This document shows positions 45,218-55,786 of a stretch of DNA of 64,000 nt, in pieces (within the stretch, counting starts at the first letter, position 1; the number at the start of each line of letters is the position of its first letter). The DNA lies in the NCBI GenBank assembly GCA_004369045.1, contig ML213526.1:376025-440024 (forward strand), in the 5' to 3' direction. The notes below the pieces were generated by a model, which worked only from the letters and a program-made list of their open reading frames with translations, searched no databases and had not been told where the DNA came from. Origin of the DNA: Heliocybe sulcata (taxonomy: Eukaryota > Basidiomycota > Agaricomycetes > Gloeophyllales > Gloeophyllaceae). The translations under genes were made by a program, and so were the position numbers.

Positions 45218-46082
45218 TTACCATTTATTCAAGGGAAGGAGCTTAGACTCAACACCAGCCCTCTCCCTCGCCGCCCTCACAAGCCTCGCCGGCCTTTCCT
45301 CAATAAATCGCACTGCCTCTGGTCCTACCGCCTCAAGACTCCTCCTAGTCCTCCCTGTATCCGCGTCGACAACGAACCTCCTCAGACCCTCCGTCAGCGG
45401 CGGCCACTGCCCATACGCCTCAAGATACACCTCTCGCAGCCGGAAGGTATGCGCAACCCTGGGCCAATCCCCCGGGCGCAGCTTCGCGAAATCGATGCAG
45501 ACGCCGTGCAGTGCCACAGAGGTCAGACACGCGGGCGAGGAGAGGGCAAGTAAGAAGAGCGTGGTCATCCACGCTTCATTGAATGAGTTCTCTGGGAGAT
45601 GGAGACGCTGGGACTGTAACACCGGGAGCGTACCAGACTCAGCTCTGTGAGCCGCGGAAACTCGGCTGTGAGGTAACCAGATGGTCAAACGACGAGTTGG
45701 ATTCGTCACACTCAATCTCTTTCAAGGACTGTCGCGATTGTAGCCAACACTTGCCGTTCGCTCTCCGGCGCTTGCAAAAGCAATCAGTCAACGGAAGTAA
45801 GGCGTATGAGCTCGGGACGGCTCACGAGGACCGGCTGGCCATAGGCGAAGGTGCCGTATTCCTTGCTGGGCTACGGGAGACGCAGCTGCGTATCGCCGGA
45901 CGAACTGTTGCATGCCCTCGGGTCTTCGGATCCAGACAAGGTAGAACTGGATGGGTTCCACTAGCGCACAAACCGCCTGGGACACTCTGCGAAGCCTGGA
46001 TTCCGTGCGTCCGTCGTTGCAGGTGCTTAGAGCGAATATCGAAGACGATCCGTTCAACCAATTCCACCGGGAGCCTCTGCAT
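45218..46082 (-). pseudogene. F-box gene relic
   Basis: The minus strand starts MQRLPVELVERIVFDI, a clear F-box beginning with an ATG at 46082. The continuation CNDGRTESRLRRVSQAVCALVEPIQF then lies in another frame, showing an indel near 46035. That frame stops at 45788, and a further open stretch (45715-45218) ends in RRFVVDADTGRTRRSLEA and RAARERAG. The first part is closest to the F-box gene at 14802 (shared SxACALVEPxxF). I cannot rule out that 45715-45218 belongs to a spliced, expressed gene, but with the broken F-box the locus is best called a pseudogene. Confidence 0.65.
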
Positions 46083-46465
46083 CTCATGCTCACTGGGTCT
46101 ACAATGCGATGAAGCAGTAAATCAGTCGAACTTATGGATTAATCCGAGGGGAGTTGCCGATATCATCAAACACGTGACCAGGTAACGCGTCGACTTACCT
46201 GACACGGAGTAGCATTATCTCGTTTACTTTTTACTTCTAGTGACATAGCCAAGGGTTAATGATTGCTACCACAACAAATGTGCGGGTTCGTATGACACAG
46301 CTGACCTTGCAGTTTGAAGGAATCGGTTCCGCGTTACCCAGTCACAGGGGGTACCATCGGTGCCGGAGTACTTGCATGCAGTGCGATTCACTGCCGGTCA
46401 TCATCGCCTCTCTTGTTGTATCTACGCTCGAAGCGTCTTGCATCCCACTCGAGTAAAAGCCCATT
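46083..46465. other. Intergenic, promoter side of the PRISE-like gene
   Basis: Divergent flanks of the F-box relic and the reductase gene; no coding signal. Confidence 0.4.
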
Positions 46466-47786
46466 ATGTCCGACAACAACCATCACGCTCTTGTCCTCGG
46501 TGCCTCCGGTCTCGCAGGATGGGCCGTCGTCGATGAGCTGCTCTCGAACTACCCAAGCGAAGGGACCTTTGCCAAGGTCACAGCCCTCGTCAACCGGCCC
46601 CTGAAAGCTGAAGATACGTACTGGCCACTGCCATCCGCTGACCGACCGAAGCTGCAGCTAGTCGACGGCGTCGATCTCACACGGGAAACACCAGAAGAGT
46701 TTGCAAAGGTCCTGCTCGGCAAGGGCGTAGATATGGGGAGCGTAACACACGTCTACTATTTTGGTGAGGATATCGACTTTGCCATAACGCAGTACTTGCT
46801 CATATCATGCGTAGCCTACAGACAAGACGACGATCATCAACTCGAAATAAAGACGAACTGCGGGATGCTGGAACGGTTGGTCGATACTCTAAACCTCGTC
46901 TCAACAAAGTTCAAGTTCCTCGCGTGGCCTAGTGGGACTATGGCGAGCCCATCTATTACACTTTCAGAAACAGAGCTGACTAGCTTGCAGGGATATGGCA
47001 TCTACCACAAAGGCGGATTGCTGAAGGCACCGTTAGTGGAGACCATGGATCCTCTACCCGAGCCATACCGTAGCGGGACGTGGTACTACACATTCCAGCA
47101 GATCCTTAAGACGAAGAGCGAGGGCAAGAGTTGGACATGGTGCCAGGTCAGACCCGATGCCATCGTAAGCAGCGATACTCGTCTCTGTCCCCCTGGTGCT
47201 TATTTTCCATACGTGGTGTTTCAATTAGGTCGGCTTCGCGCCCAGCGGGAGCACCTACAGCCTTGCCGCACATTGGGCTGTGTACCTCTCTCTCTACGCG
47301 CTCGTCGAAGGCAAAGGCGCCAAGGTCCCTTTCCCAGGCAACGAGGCTGCGTGGCACGCACTTTGGACCGACGCGTCCTCGTCCATCATTGCCCGTGCAG
47401 CTATTTGGGCGTCTCTTCATCCTGAGAAGACCGCAGGCGAGCTCTTCAACGTCGCAGACGAAGCTCGCCCGGTGACCAACAAGGAGCGCTGGCCTGCTCT
47501 AGCTGCGTATTTCGGACTCGAAGGTACTAGTCCAGCGGGCGACGACTCCTCTATTCTCAAGCCTAGCGAGTATGTGACGAAGCATGCACACATACTCGCA
47601 GCAAAGGGATTGAAAGTGCAGGTTTGGCAGGGCGGGCATCTCGATCTCGTGGGGTACAACTTCGACTTCGACAAGCAGCTGAGTCTGGATAAGATCAGGA
47701 GCGCAGGGTTCACGGAGGAGCGGGACAGCATCAAGTCCTGGCTAAAGACGTTCGACAAGTTCAAGGCGGCAGGAATGATCTTGTGA
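46466..47786 (+). CDS. PRISE-like NAD(P)-dependent reductase (SDR superfamily), 385 aa
   Basis: Four exons: 46466-46763, 46815-46942, 46991-47164 and 47229-47786. The N-terminal Rossmann motif is HALVLGASGLAGWAVVDEL (GxxGxxG). HVYYF, then NCGMLERLVDTL and KFKFLAWPSGT, lead to GYGIYHKGG, which corresponds to the YGxH/Y region of PRISE enzymes (progesterone 5-beta-reductase/iridoid synthase-like). RPDAIVGFAPSGSTYSLA and GELFNVAD follow. These enzymes reduce activated C=C bonds of enals and enones; in fungi many sit in or near secondary-metabolism loci. The substrate here is unknown. The second intron appears to use a GC donor (GCGAGC..TTGCAG); the first two introns are multiples of three with no stop, so unspliced reads stay open. 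A relic of the same gene lies at 61556. Confidence 0.85.
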
Positions 47787-48004
47787 TATCGTAATATGAT
47801 TCGTTGTATCGAGACATGTCGCCATGGTTATCAGATTCATGACAGACGTACTTACTCTTTAGACGTACTTACTCTTATGAGTACATGAAGAAGTCCCTGC
47901 CACATTGCAAATAGAGGCAAACAGTTGATGCCACAACTTACGGTCTCTCTTCCTCGCTCAGGTCTCTCTTCCTCGCTGTTCACTGTTCACATACCTTGTA
48001 CTGA
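47787..48004. repeat. Intergenic with two short tandem duplications
   Basis: AGACGTACTTACTCTT occurs twice in a row at 47844-47876, and GGTCTCTCTTCCTCGCT occurs twice around 47942-47977. These lie just upstream of the F-box gene. They look like slippage products. Confidence 0.7.
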
Positions 48005-49009
48005 ATGGCTTCTATCCATCTACCGAACGAAATCCTACAGACAATCTTCTTGCTCGCATGTCGTGATTCAGGCCAGACTTCCTGCTCTATCAGGGGAGCC
48101 TGCAGATTGTTCCGGGAGGCGATGGAAAGATATCGATTCCGCTGTGTTGCGCTCTCATCCTACAAGCAGATAACACTGTTCTATGACACTTTCACGGCAC
48201 AGAGTACCTCTGACACTGCCAGAGTGAGTGTCAGACACCTATTCCTCATCAATAATACCAACTATCCCAGGAATTCGATGGGTGAGTTGCTCTTTGCCAC
48301 ATCGAGCCTCCTCACTGATCGGCAATGTGCAGTTGAAAGTATCGTCTCCTCCGTATCTGCCACCCTCGAGACATTTTACTGTATCATCGTATCCAGCAAT
48401 CGACTCACTGTTGCTAGTTGCCCGCTTTCCAAGACCATATTGACGACACACTTTCCGCGGCTCACGCATCTCACGTTCCATCTGCGTGCGTTTATAACTA
48501 GCTCGCTCACCCTCGCTGATCTTCCTCCGGACATGGCTATGGAGGAAGCTCCATTTATGACCTTCCCCGCGTTGACTCACCTCCATCTCAGTTTCAAATG
48601 CCAGGCACCCCTTCAAGCCGCTCACGTAAGGCTGCAAACCTTTATCCGGCGAGCATCTGCATCCTTGCGCCATGTCCATATCTCTGGTATTGTTTACAAT
48701 AGGCATAACGGGATACCACTGGGAGCTGGTGTCGACCTTCTCCCTCTTCAATCTGGATTCCGTCTACCCTCCATAACCCCGCCCAATGAGCTCCTCACCC
48801 TGGTGGAATCAGAAGGACTTGCGGACATAATTGCTAAGGATGGGCTCCCGGTCATGATGCCATTTTCGGAGCTGGCGGTTATTGAACGATTTGTCGAGCG
48901 GTTCGAGCAGCAATATGATCGTCTGGATCTCCTTTTACTGCGTCCTTTCACTGCCGGCTCCGATGAGTACTGGAGGGACGACTGGCTGGCGTTTTTGGCA
49001 TTCTTATAG
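48005..49009 (+). CDS. F-box protein, 317 aa
   Basis: Exons 48005-48281 and 48333-49009. The 51-base intron (GTGAGT..GTGCAG) is a multiple of three without a stop, but it sits at the same position and phase as in the F-box genes at 13397 and 52873, and splicing gives the matching SATLETFYC block. The F-box is IHLPNEILQTIFLLACRDSG with SCSIRGACRLFREAM. The family blocks HFPRLTHLTFHLR and FPALTHLHLSF follow. The C-terminus is shorter than in the paralogues and lacks the GGxRLVLLP ending. Presumed SCF substrate adaptor; substrate unknown. Reading frame intact. Confidence 0.82.
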   Translation: MASIHLPNEILQTIFLLACRDSGQTSCSIRGACRLFREAMERYRFRCVALSSYKQITLFYDTFTAQSTSDTARVSVRHLFLINNTNYPRNSMGELLFATSSLLTDRQCAVESIVSSVSATLETFYCIIVSSNRLTVASCPLSKTILTTHFPRLTHLTFHLRAFITSSLTLADLPPDMAMEEAPFMTFPALTHLHLSFKCQAPLQAAHVRLQTFIRRASASLRHVHISGIVYNRHNGIPLGAGVDLLPLQSGFRLPSITPPNELLTLVESEGLADIIAKDGLPVMMPFSELAVIERFVERFEQQYDRLDLLLLRPFTAGSDEYWRDDWLAFLAFL

Positions 49010-50457
49010 AACCTCGACTTGGCCGTTTGTACTTCCCTTGCTCTACTTTTCCTCACACCACTTTGTCGCCATGTGTCGCTCTTTACAGATGCCGGACGTG
49101 TCTGGAACATTATCTGATATGATGCGATAGTCGATCCCACATTCTCTTACCGACTCCTTTCACACCGGCGACAGCGCTGCGGAGCCCCCTACACTCGTTT
49201 GACTCCTTGACTATCCCTAGACATGATAACTCTGATGCTCTTCCACTTCCCGTTGGAACCCCTAGACAACGTCTTCCCGTTGGCGTGGGCAACTTGTCTT
49301 CAGGCGAAACGACCGGAAATTATATTGAACTGGATCAGATTTTTCAAGAGGTCCACGAGCGCCATCCTGGACTGGACTTCGTCATGGACACTCCGGAGTA
49401 GATCAAGTCGCCTGCCCTGCGGAAGGAAGCTTGGCTGGTGTCAGTACGAACTGGCCTGTCGTTGAGCTTCTGCATGCCTCCGATGCTCGACGCAAATTAC
49501 CAGTGCTGCCCGCGGTAATGTATTCAAATTGCCGACTACTTTGGTCCCTTACACTCCAACGCAATGCTTCAACATCGAGTGGAAATTCATGTGTTGCTCA
49601 AACTGTTATCGCTCGGTCTATTGCATATGGTCCCGCTCCAGGCGATACCACGTCTGTCGAGTAACTGAGCAAACGCACTCCAAGCTGACTTGCTGCAACT
49701 GACGAACGCCTTCGTCTCAAACAGTCGGTCAACAAGATGTTGGCGTTCCCTGTTTCGACCTCTTACTTCGCGCTTCGAGGCATACGACTTCAGATCTCTC
49801 TTCAAGATGCGTCGCGGCACCAATAACGCCCTCAACAAATTCTCCGTCATTTCTCCGCAACGCCGAGGATAGAGATTTACCTCTCTCTTTGATCTTTGGC
49901 CACACCGAAGGCAAATGGTTTCCTCGACGGCACGGTCTCGCAGTTCTGCCCATTTGGACGACTTCCCACCTGACTGCTCTGCTGTGGTTCATCGCTCCGC
50001 AGCAGCCCGGTAGCAACTGGAAGGAAGAGAGAATCGTCGGAGCGTTGACTATGGAATGAATGGGCTGGAGACTATGCTATCTTGGTACGGGCTTCGAGGC
50101 TCTTCTCGCTATGTGTTCAGTATTCAGTCATCGCGACTGGTCTATGCGGCCATCGTTCATACGTTTGTGAAATTTCATAGTCACGCCTTTCTCTAGAAAA
50201 CATCTTACTCTCGAGTCGTGCTCTTCGCCGCACCTGTCACTAGTGGTCTCTAATGAGGGCGACATAGTTCATATCATTTTACAGAACAAGTCGCGGAAGG
50301 CTCGGCTCGAGGCTGCCGAAAATAGCATATGTCCAATGACGTCGCAGATTTGGCGATATCTCCTCAAACCATGGGATTTCGAGACCGTTACATCATACCC
50401 AGGTGCTTCATATAAGCTTGACTGGAGTGCGTCGTCTCAGCCTCCCATCACGCTATC
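49010..50457. other. Intergenic, at most a weak F-box-like relic
   Basis: Short ORFs only. At about 49223-49320 the plus strand encodes HFPLEPLDNVFPLAW, faintly F-box-like, but nothing downstream supports it. The last 100 bases are the leader of the TIM-barrel gene. Confidence 0.35.
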
Positions 50458-51519
50458 ATGTCGAAGCTCACCACTATCAAAGGACCCTCTATCCACTTAA
50501 TTCAATATCTCCGCGACACGCCGCCCTACGATACGCTCGATGGCCTGGCAGGCTGGGCCGCTTCCATCGGCATCAAAGCTCTGCAAGTCCCGGTTGATCC
50601 GCGACTCATTGATATCCACCGGGCCGCGTCCGACCAGGCGTACTGTGATGCCCTCAAGGCCACAGTCGCAAAGCACGGTGTCGAGATCTCTGAGCTCTCC
50701 AGTCATCTTGCGGGACAGTTGATCGCTGTACACCCGGCCTATGATACGTTATTTGATGGTTTTGCGCCGAAGGAGTATCAGGGCAACCCAAAGGCGAAGG
50801 AGGAGTGGGCGAGGAGGGTGTTGTTTGATTCCGCGAAAGCGTCGAAACGGCTTGGGCTGAAGGCGCACGCGACTTTCTCGGGCGCTTTGGCATGGCCGTA
50901 CTTTTACCCGTGGCCTCAGCGTCCAGCGGGGTTGGTGGATACTGCTTTCAAAGAGCTTGCGAAGCGGTGGCTGCCTATCCTGGACGCATTCGACGAGGCG
51001 GGCGTCGATGTGTGCTACGAGATCCATCCTGGGGAGGATCTGCACGATGGAGTCTCCTTCGAGCGGTTCTTGAAATACGTCAACAACCACCGTCGCGCGA
51101 ATATACTCTATGACCCGTCCCATTTCGTCCTGCAACAGCTCGACTACCTCTCGTTTATCGATATCTACCATGAACGGATCAAGATATTCCATGTGAAGGA
51201 CGCGGAGTTCCTTCCTGATGGACGACAAGGCGTATACGGCGGGTTTACGGAGTGGACGGATAGAGCTGGCCATTTTAGGGCGTTGGGGGATGGACAGGTC
51301 GACTTCAAGGGTATCTTCACGAGGTTGACCAAGTATGGCTACGATGGATGGGCGGTGCTGGAGACGGAGTGCGCGTTCAAGAATCCGGAAGTGTGTGCGG
51401 TTGAGGGTGCGGAGTTTATTAAGAGACATATTATACCGGTCGCGAGTGGTCAGTTTGACGACTTTGCTGGGAGTGGCGTTAGTAAGGATGGTATACGACG
51501 TGTGCTTGGCTTGGATTGA
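50458..51519 (+). CDS. Xylose-isomerase-like TIM-barrel protein (sugar phosphate isomerase/epimerase), 353 aa
   Basis: A single uninterrupted exon, unusual here, encodes 353 aa from ATG 50458. Blocks fit the AP-endonuclease-2/xylose-isomerase-like TIM barrel (PF01261): GIKALQVPVDPRLIDIHRA, VEISELSSHLAGQLIAVHP, LGLKAHATFSGALAWP, the metal-site strand VDVCYEIHPGEDLHDG, ANILYDPSHFVLQQLDY, IKIFHVKDAEFLPDG and GWAVLETECAF. Glu (YEIHP), Asp/His (YDPSHF), His/Asp (HVKDAEF) and the last Glu (LETECAF) are the expected metal ligands and catalytic residues. Related fungal and bacterial proteins act in inositol or uncommon-sugar catabolism; the substrate here is not predictable. The lack of introns among intron-rich neighbours allows horizontal or retro-copy origin, which is speculative. 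Confidence 0.88.
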   Translation: MSKLTTIKGPSIHLIQYLRDTPPYDTLDGLAGWAASIGIKALQVPVDPRLIDIHRAASDQAYCDALKATVAKHGVEISELSSHLAGQLIAVHPAYDTLFDGFAPKEYQGNPKAKEEWARRVLFDSAKASKRLGLKAHATFSGALAWPYFYPWPQRPAGLVDTAFKELAKRWLPILDAFDEAGVDVCYEIHPGEDLHDGVSFERFLKYVNNHRRANILYDPSHFVLQQLDYLSFIDIYHERIKIFHVKDAEFLPDGRQGVYGGFTEWTDRAGHFRALGDGQVDFKGIFTRLTKYGYDGWAVLETECAFKNPEVCAVEGAEFIKRHIIPVASGQFDDFAGSGVSKDGIRRVLGLD

Positions 51520-51886
51520 ATTATGGGAAAGTAGTACCAATTAACCATGTATAATATCGCGATGTACTTGTAGCCTCTGCGATGCTCGAGCATCAAACGT
51601 CAAATCGAGCGGTACCTCGACGACTACGTGCGGATGCTCCTCATGAAATGCGATCCGTAAGTCCTGAGGGCGATAGCGTGGGCATTGACACGTTCATACT
51701 CGCCTGCTATTCCTCTCGCCTCGAGGAAGCTCAAAAGGGGTCGACCTGACAGCCCAACGATAAGTTGTGAACCGCGTACAGTTCTAATAATATGCTTTTT
51801 CATAATTACGGCAACTTAAGATGATTATCTTGTCGAGTCACGTACGATACCCTAGTCCAGCATCCTCCACGCAATGGTACGGCAAC
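51520..51886. other. Convergent 3' region, nothing seen
   Basis: 3' flanks of the TIM-barrel gene and the minus-strand F-box gene. Confidence 0.45.
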
Positions 51887-52873
51887 TCAAGCCTCACACC
51901 CTTGGGACTCGAGCCACTCCGCCGTCCAGTCCTTCACGCTCTTGTCGTCCGCCCAGTGAGCCTCGTGGACCACCGGAGGGAGGAGAACAAGGCGGATACC
52001 CCCACTGTCCTCGTTCTCCCTGATAACCTCGTCCAGAGTCTCCCGGATATCCGCCTCCTCCCACGAAGCCATGAACATCCGCGGCGTATAGTGCGGCTCG
52101 ATCACATACGACCGCACGGAGGGCGGCGTCGCGGGGAGGTGCCGTACCGAGTCGAGTCCTAGCATCACTCGTAGGACGGGAACGACGGGGTTGTCGAGTG
52201 CGCCTGTGCTCGTGCCGCGGATCGCGATGCCGGATAGGCGGATGTTGGTGAGGCTGCTTCCGCTGCGGGAGGTGATGGCGGAGGTGACCATGTGCGCGGT
52301 TAGCGTGCTGACGGGGCATGCGTATGCGACGTGGAGGTAGCGCAGCTTCGGGAAGCGGATCGCCATACCCGGGTGAATGAGGGGTTTGGAGTAGGTGAGG
52401 AGATGGGGGTGGCGGAACGTGAGGTGGGTGAGGCGGGGGAATGAGGTTGTGGATAGTATTGGATAATACATGGGGTAGGTCGAGGGTACGGACTCCACGA
52501 CGCATGTGAGGGTTTCCAGCGTAGGCGCTGCGAGAGCTACTATGTCCTTCGCTAGCATTCGGTTAATACAAGCGTTTATGAGAGACGCGTAGCTGCACAA
52601 ACCTGCGTGGGTGACGCCGCCGTCCACTTGCTCGTTGACGGTTATGAAAAGGTGTCGAACAGCCGCTCGGCCGGACGCAAGAGCGTCACGGAGGGTGTCG
52701 TGGAACAAGAGTGTTTGGCGAGAGCTGGTAATGGCCACAGTGTGGAATTTGTGTCGCTCGGTGACTGCGTGGAGCATCCGAGACGCGGACCTTAGGGAGG
52801 AAGCTGTAGGACCACCATCGCAGCAAGCAAAGGCAGAAATTCTGTCAATAATTTCGACTGGGAGGACGTCCAT
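51887..52873 (-). CDS. F-box protein, 311 aa
   Basis: Exons 52873-52603 and 52551-51887; the intron is 51 bases (GTTTGT..GCTAG, phase 1) and also open if unspliced. The F-box is DVLPVEIIDRISAFACCDGG with ASSLRSASRMLHAV. Downstream blocks are APTLETLTCVVES, FPRLTHLTFRHPHLLTY, FPKLRYLHVAYACPV, VPVLRVMLGLDS, SVRSYVIEPHYTPRMF and GGIRLVLLPPVVHEAHW. It is most similar to the protein encoded at 12269-13397, including the YVIEPxYxP..F segment. Probable SCF adaptor. Intact reading frame; the ATG directly precedes the F-box. Confidence 0.85.
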   Translation of the reverse strand: MDVLPVEIIDRISAFACCDGGPTASSLRSASRMLHAVTERHKFHTVAITSSRQTLLFHDTLRDALASGRAAVRHLFITVNEQVDGGVTHAGLCSYASLINACINRMLAKDIVALAAPTLETLTCVVESVPSTYPMYYPILSTTSFPRLTHLTFRHPHLLTYSKPLIHPGMAIRFPKLRYLHVAYACPVSTLTAHMVTSAITSRSGSSLTNIRLSGIAIRGTSTGALDNPVVPVLRVMLGLDSVRHLPATPPSVRSYVIEPHYTPRMFMASWEEADIRETLDEVIRENEDSGGIRLVLLPPVVHEAHWADDKSVKDWTAEWLESQGCEA

Positions 52874-53898
52874 CGTGAGCTGTGAGTGGAAGGGACCTCA
52901 TGTCGGCCTTTATGGGGCATTTATATGAGAGGACGGAGCCGAACAGGTAATGACGGACATAGCCCTTTATGTATTCGTATCTATGTAAGAGCCAAGCGAG
53001 GGAGATTGACATCGTTGGATTAAGTGCGCGCGGGAAAATCGGAAGCAAATCTACGGCAGGAGCATGCTGATAGTGGTATAGTCACGGAGCAGCCCAAAGC
53101 CAGTCGCCGCAGAGGGTATATGAGACACCTTTGTTGCGCAACGTTCAAGACCAGCAGATATAGCAAGGTTGGCGGAACGATCCAAGTCAGTAAGACAAGA
53201 ACTTCCATCAGACGCATTCTCAGAGTCGGGACTGGCGCTGGAGAGACTAGCTCGAGGGGCAATATCGGACGCTGAAACAAGCACGGAGACATGAGCCCGG
53301 AGTCTGTTCAGCTGGGCGGCAGCAGTTACGAGGGACTAGACTCTAAGATCTAAGGCTCCGACCAATAGACGTCGTCAACAGCAGTGCATAGAGAGTGCCT
53401 TCTGCAACCAGCATGAGGTTGCGCTGGCATGCGGTTGGGAGGATGGTAGCCAGTGCTATTAGGCTCGGCGGCAGCACGATGTTTGTCTTTGTTTCAACTT
53501 GTATACCTCAGGCCACTTTGCCGTAAACAACGTTTCATGTGGTCACCATAGTTAACGTAGCAGGGTAGGCATGTCCTCATCGGCCCAGCATTCGTCTAGC
53601 AACTTTAAACTGTTACGAAATGCGCCCGAATCAATCTTGAATATTCCCTGCACCCTGCAACCGGTATTATGTCTCAAAGACATTCTGACGGAACTAGCCT
53701 TGCAAGTTATCTCTGCCATCTCGGGTTTAATTTTGCTCTGTCGCTCTTGAGACTCCCGATCAGATGTCCAGCTCCCTCCGATCTTGCGACGCTCATACGG
53801 AGTCCACAAAAACTCCCGCAGGCGTTAGGCCGCGGTCAAAGATCATGCATCATGAAAGAGGTGAGCCTCTGCCACGCCGATGGAACGTCTTCTCTGTA
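52874..53898. other. Intergenic, no gene seen
   Basis: Upstream region of the F-box gene followed by short ORFs on both strands, none with family features. Confidence 0.45.
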
Positions 53899-53923
53899 CT
53901 GTGGCGGACCGGGTACTCGGACA
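53897..53923 (+). repeat. Left terminal repeat with TA target of the 1.1-kb element
   Basis: TA followed by a 25-base terminal repeat that is inverted at 54971-54995 with two mismatches; the outer TA is repeated at 54996-54997. Confidence 0.7.
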
Positions 53924-54995
53924 GACCGCCTACTCGGACACCTGGCATTTATAGACTCACTTGCTCAACCTTCCGCTACAAACAGAGTACCATTGTATAC
54001 CTATATACTACACCACTGCACATGCAAATTTGCAGAGCGATGCGATATGTAGCGAACAAGATATCAGTCTCAGAATCGCTGAATTTCTCCTTTGGGGGCA
54101 GTTTCTCGCGCTGCGCGCGCCCTTCGCTGACAGTGACGGCCATCTCGCCGACCTCTAGCTGCATCACCTGTCTCGTAACTTGCTTTGTTCAGACCATCAG
54201 CTTCTTGGCTATCAGATCACACCATTCTTGTGGGATATGGAGATGTTTATGGACTACTATCTGGTCAACAAAATGGTCTTCTTTGTTTCTGACCACTCAG
54301 GCATGTTCGTGTTGTCCAGCCCCCAGCTCTATGTCTACTCTCAAGAGATCTGGCATAGCATATCATCTACACCTGATTATGCTACCATCATTACTCTGGG
54401 AATTTTTTTGATGCAGTGGACCATCATGGATGCAGGTTGGGGTTAGATGGGGTTGCAGCAGGGTGCTCGAAGAGCAAAAGGAGGATTATGGGCATGGGTG
54501 CAGGAATGGATGAAACTCTTGTAAGAATATCTTCTAATGACTATATGACATTGTTTGGAGACAAAATATCCTGTATTGAGTGTGCTGTCCGAGCATATCA
54601 GGCTGGTCATGTCCGAGCAGGCCTGGAAACCGGGTATAGGCTTCCCTACGGTCATCCTGATTCAACTGATTCACCATGTTCACTGGGGTTTTCTGTGTAT
54701 AGTATTGCTACAACAGTCTAGGGTGATCTATATACCAAGTTTTTTTGCCAATATACCGAGCATAATCTGTCGCTACTAGGACTGTCCGAGTACATGGTCC
54801 TCAGCCACATGCAGTTCTGCCAGAATAAAATATTCCTACAGCACTCCACTCAGCTCATAAAATCTTATAATTGGGGTCATACTGTAAAGAGGAATTGTGC
54901 CGACATTTCTGTAAATATTTGGTGTGGAAAGGACGATGTGCGCGCACAGGAGCGAGTAAATACCGTAGGGTGTCCGAGTACGCGGCCCGCCACAG
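53899..54995. mobile_element. TIR element of about 1.1 kb at a TA target
   Basis: The left end reads CTGTGGCGGACCGGGTACTC (continuing GGACA to 53923). The right end, as reverse complement from 54995, reads CTGTGGCGGGCCGCGTACTC (continuing GGACA to 54971). That is 25 bases with two mismatches, and TA flanks both sides (53897-53898 and 54996-54997). TACTCGGACA-type motifs repeat just inside each end (53931-53942 and, inverted, near 54781-54791). No transposase is recognisable; the interior is AT-richer and has only short ORFs. This is a non-autonomous, Tc1/mariner-like (TA-target) element by structure. Confidence 0.7.
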
Positions 54996-54997
54996 TA
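54971..54997 (-). repeat. Right terminal repeat with TA target of the 1.1-kb element
   Basis: Reverse-complement partner of 53897-53923. Confidence 0.7.
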
Positions 54998-55328
54998 GGC
55001 TCATGTCCGCTTCGAAGATTACTCGGGACGGCTCTGTACGTTTTCAGTACGCAGCATGCCACTTTCAGTACCTATCTCCTCTCTGTCGATTCGATGCCTT
55101 CTCTGGTTTGCCAGCCGCAGGTAACCTCATCTAACATACGTCTTACTTTGCGTTGTATTCAAGTCGCGGTTCCGCGTCCGATGGGCGAAAGACTGCGTAC
55201 TTCGCAGTCTGCAATCCTTACGCATCCGTGTCAGGCTCCGCGACGCTCTGGCTCAGCTTCTGCCTTGCGTTTCTCGTATGCAGCATGCCCGAACCGCGTC
55301 AGGAGCATTAAACTCGTAGAAATCACCG

Positions 55329-55786
55329 ATGGTGAATCCATTTGGTCATCCGATACGCCGCTCACCCTCGTTTGTTCTCTGCGTATTTTATTGGGACTTG
55401 ACCCAAGGTCACCGCACGGCTATGAAACCAACCCGCTTCCTTCCTCACCATCCGCCAAGGAGGACTCTTTACATGCCGATGTTTGGGATTTATACCCGAT
55501 TGAACGAAACCTCGCTATTGCGCTGGATCATATCTCAGAACAGATCGAAAAGGTTGGCGGCCTCGACTGCCAATACGTGACTCCACGAAATGCCAGGCCA
55601 CGTGAGACGGAGATTTGGTGCGTGAGCAGGGAAGTATGGAATCTGAAACGGGCTCGAGATGGTCTATATAGCATCAATGCAAGATCCCACTCGTATGTAT
55701 ACCGTCCTTTCCTGAGTTCTTCTTGCTCGACTCGTGTGCTTCAACCTTTCACTACTCCCCCTTGCACGGTTCACATCGTGACCTGA
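55329..55786 (+). pseudogene. C-terminal relic of an F-box family gene
   Basis: The plus strand encodes SLRILLGLDPRSPHGYETN and PLPSSP, matching the ALRVILGLSPPGSYDGRDD and PLPSS block of the F-box gene at 14802 and the VLRVMLGLDS block at 51887. A helical segment of similar character follows. No F-box precedes it: the frame runs back into unrelated sequence and the right end of the TIR element at 54995. It is a fragment. The ORF nominally starts at 54794, inside the element. Confidence 0.45.

Noticed and set aside
54794-55786. 330-codon ORF as a novel gene
   Set aside because: Its first 200 bases lie inside the TIR element and only its C-terminal third resembles the F-box family, so it is a chance fusion of element and relic sequence.
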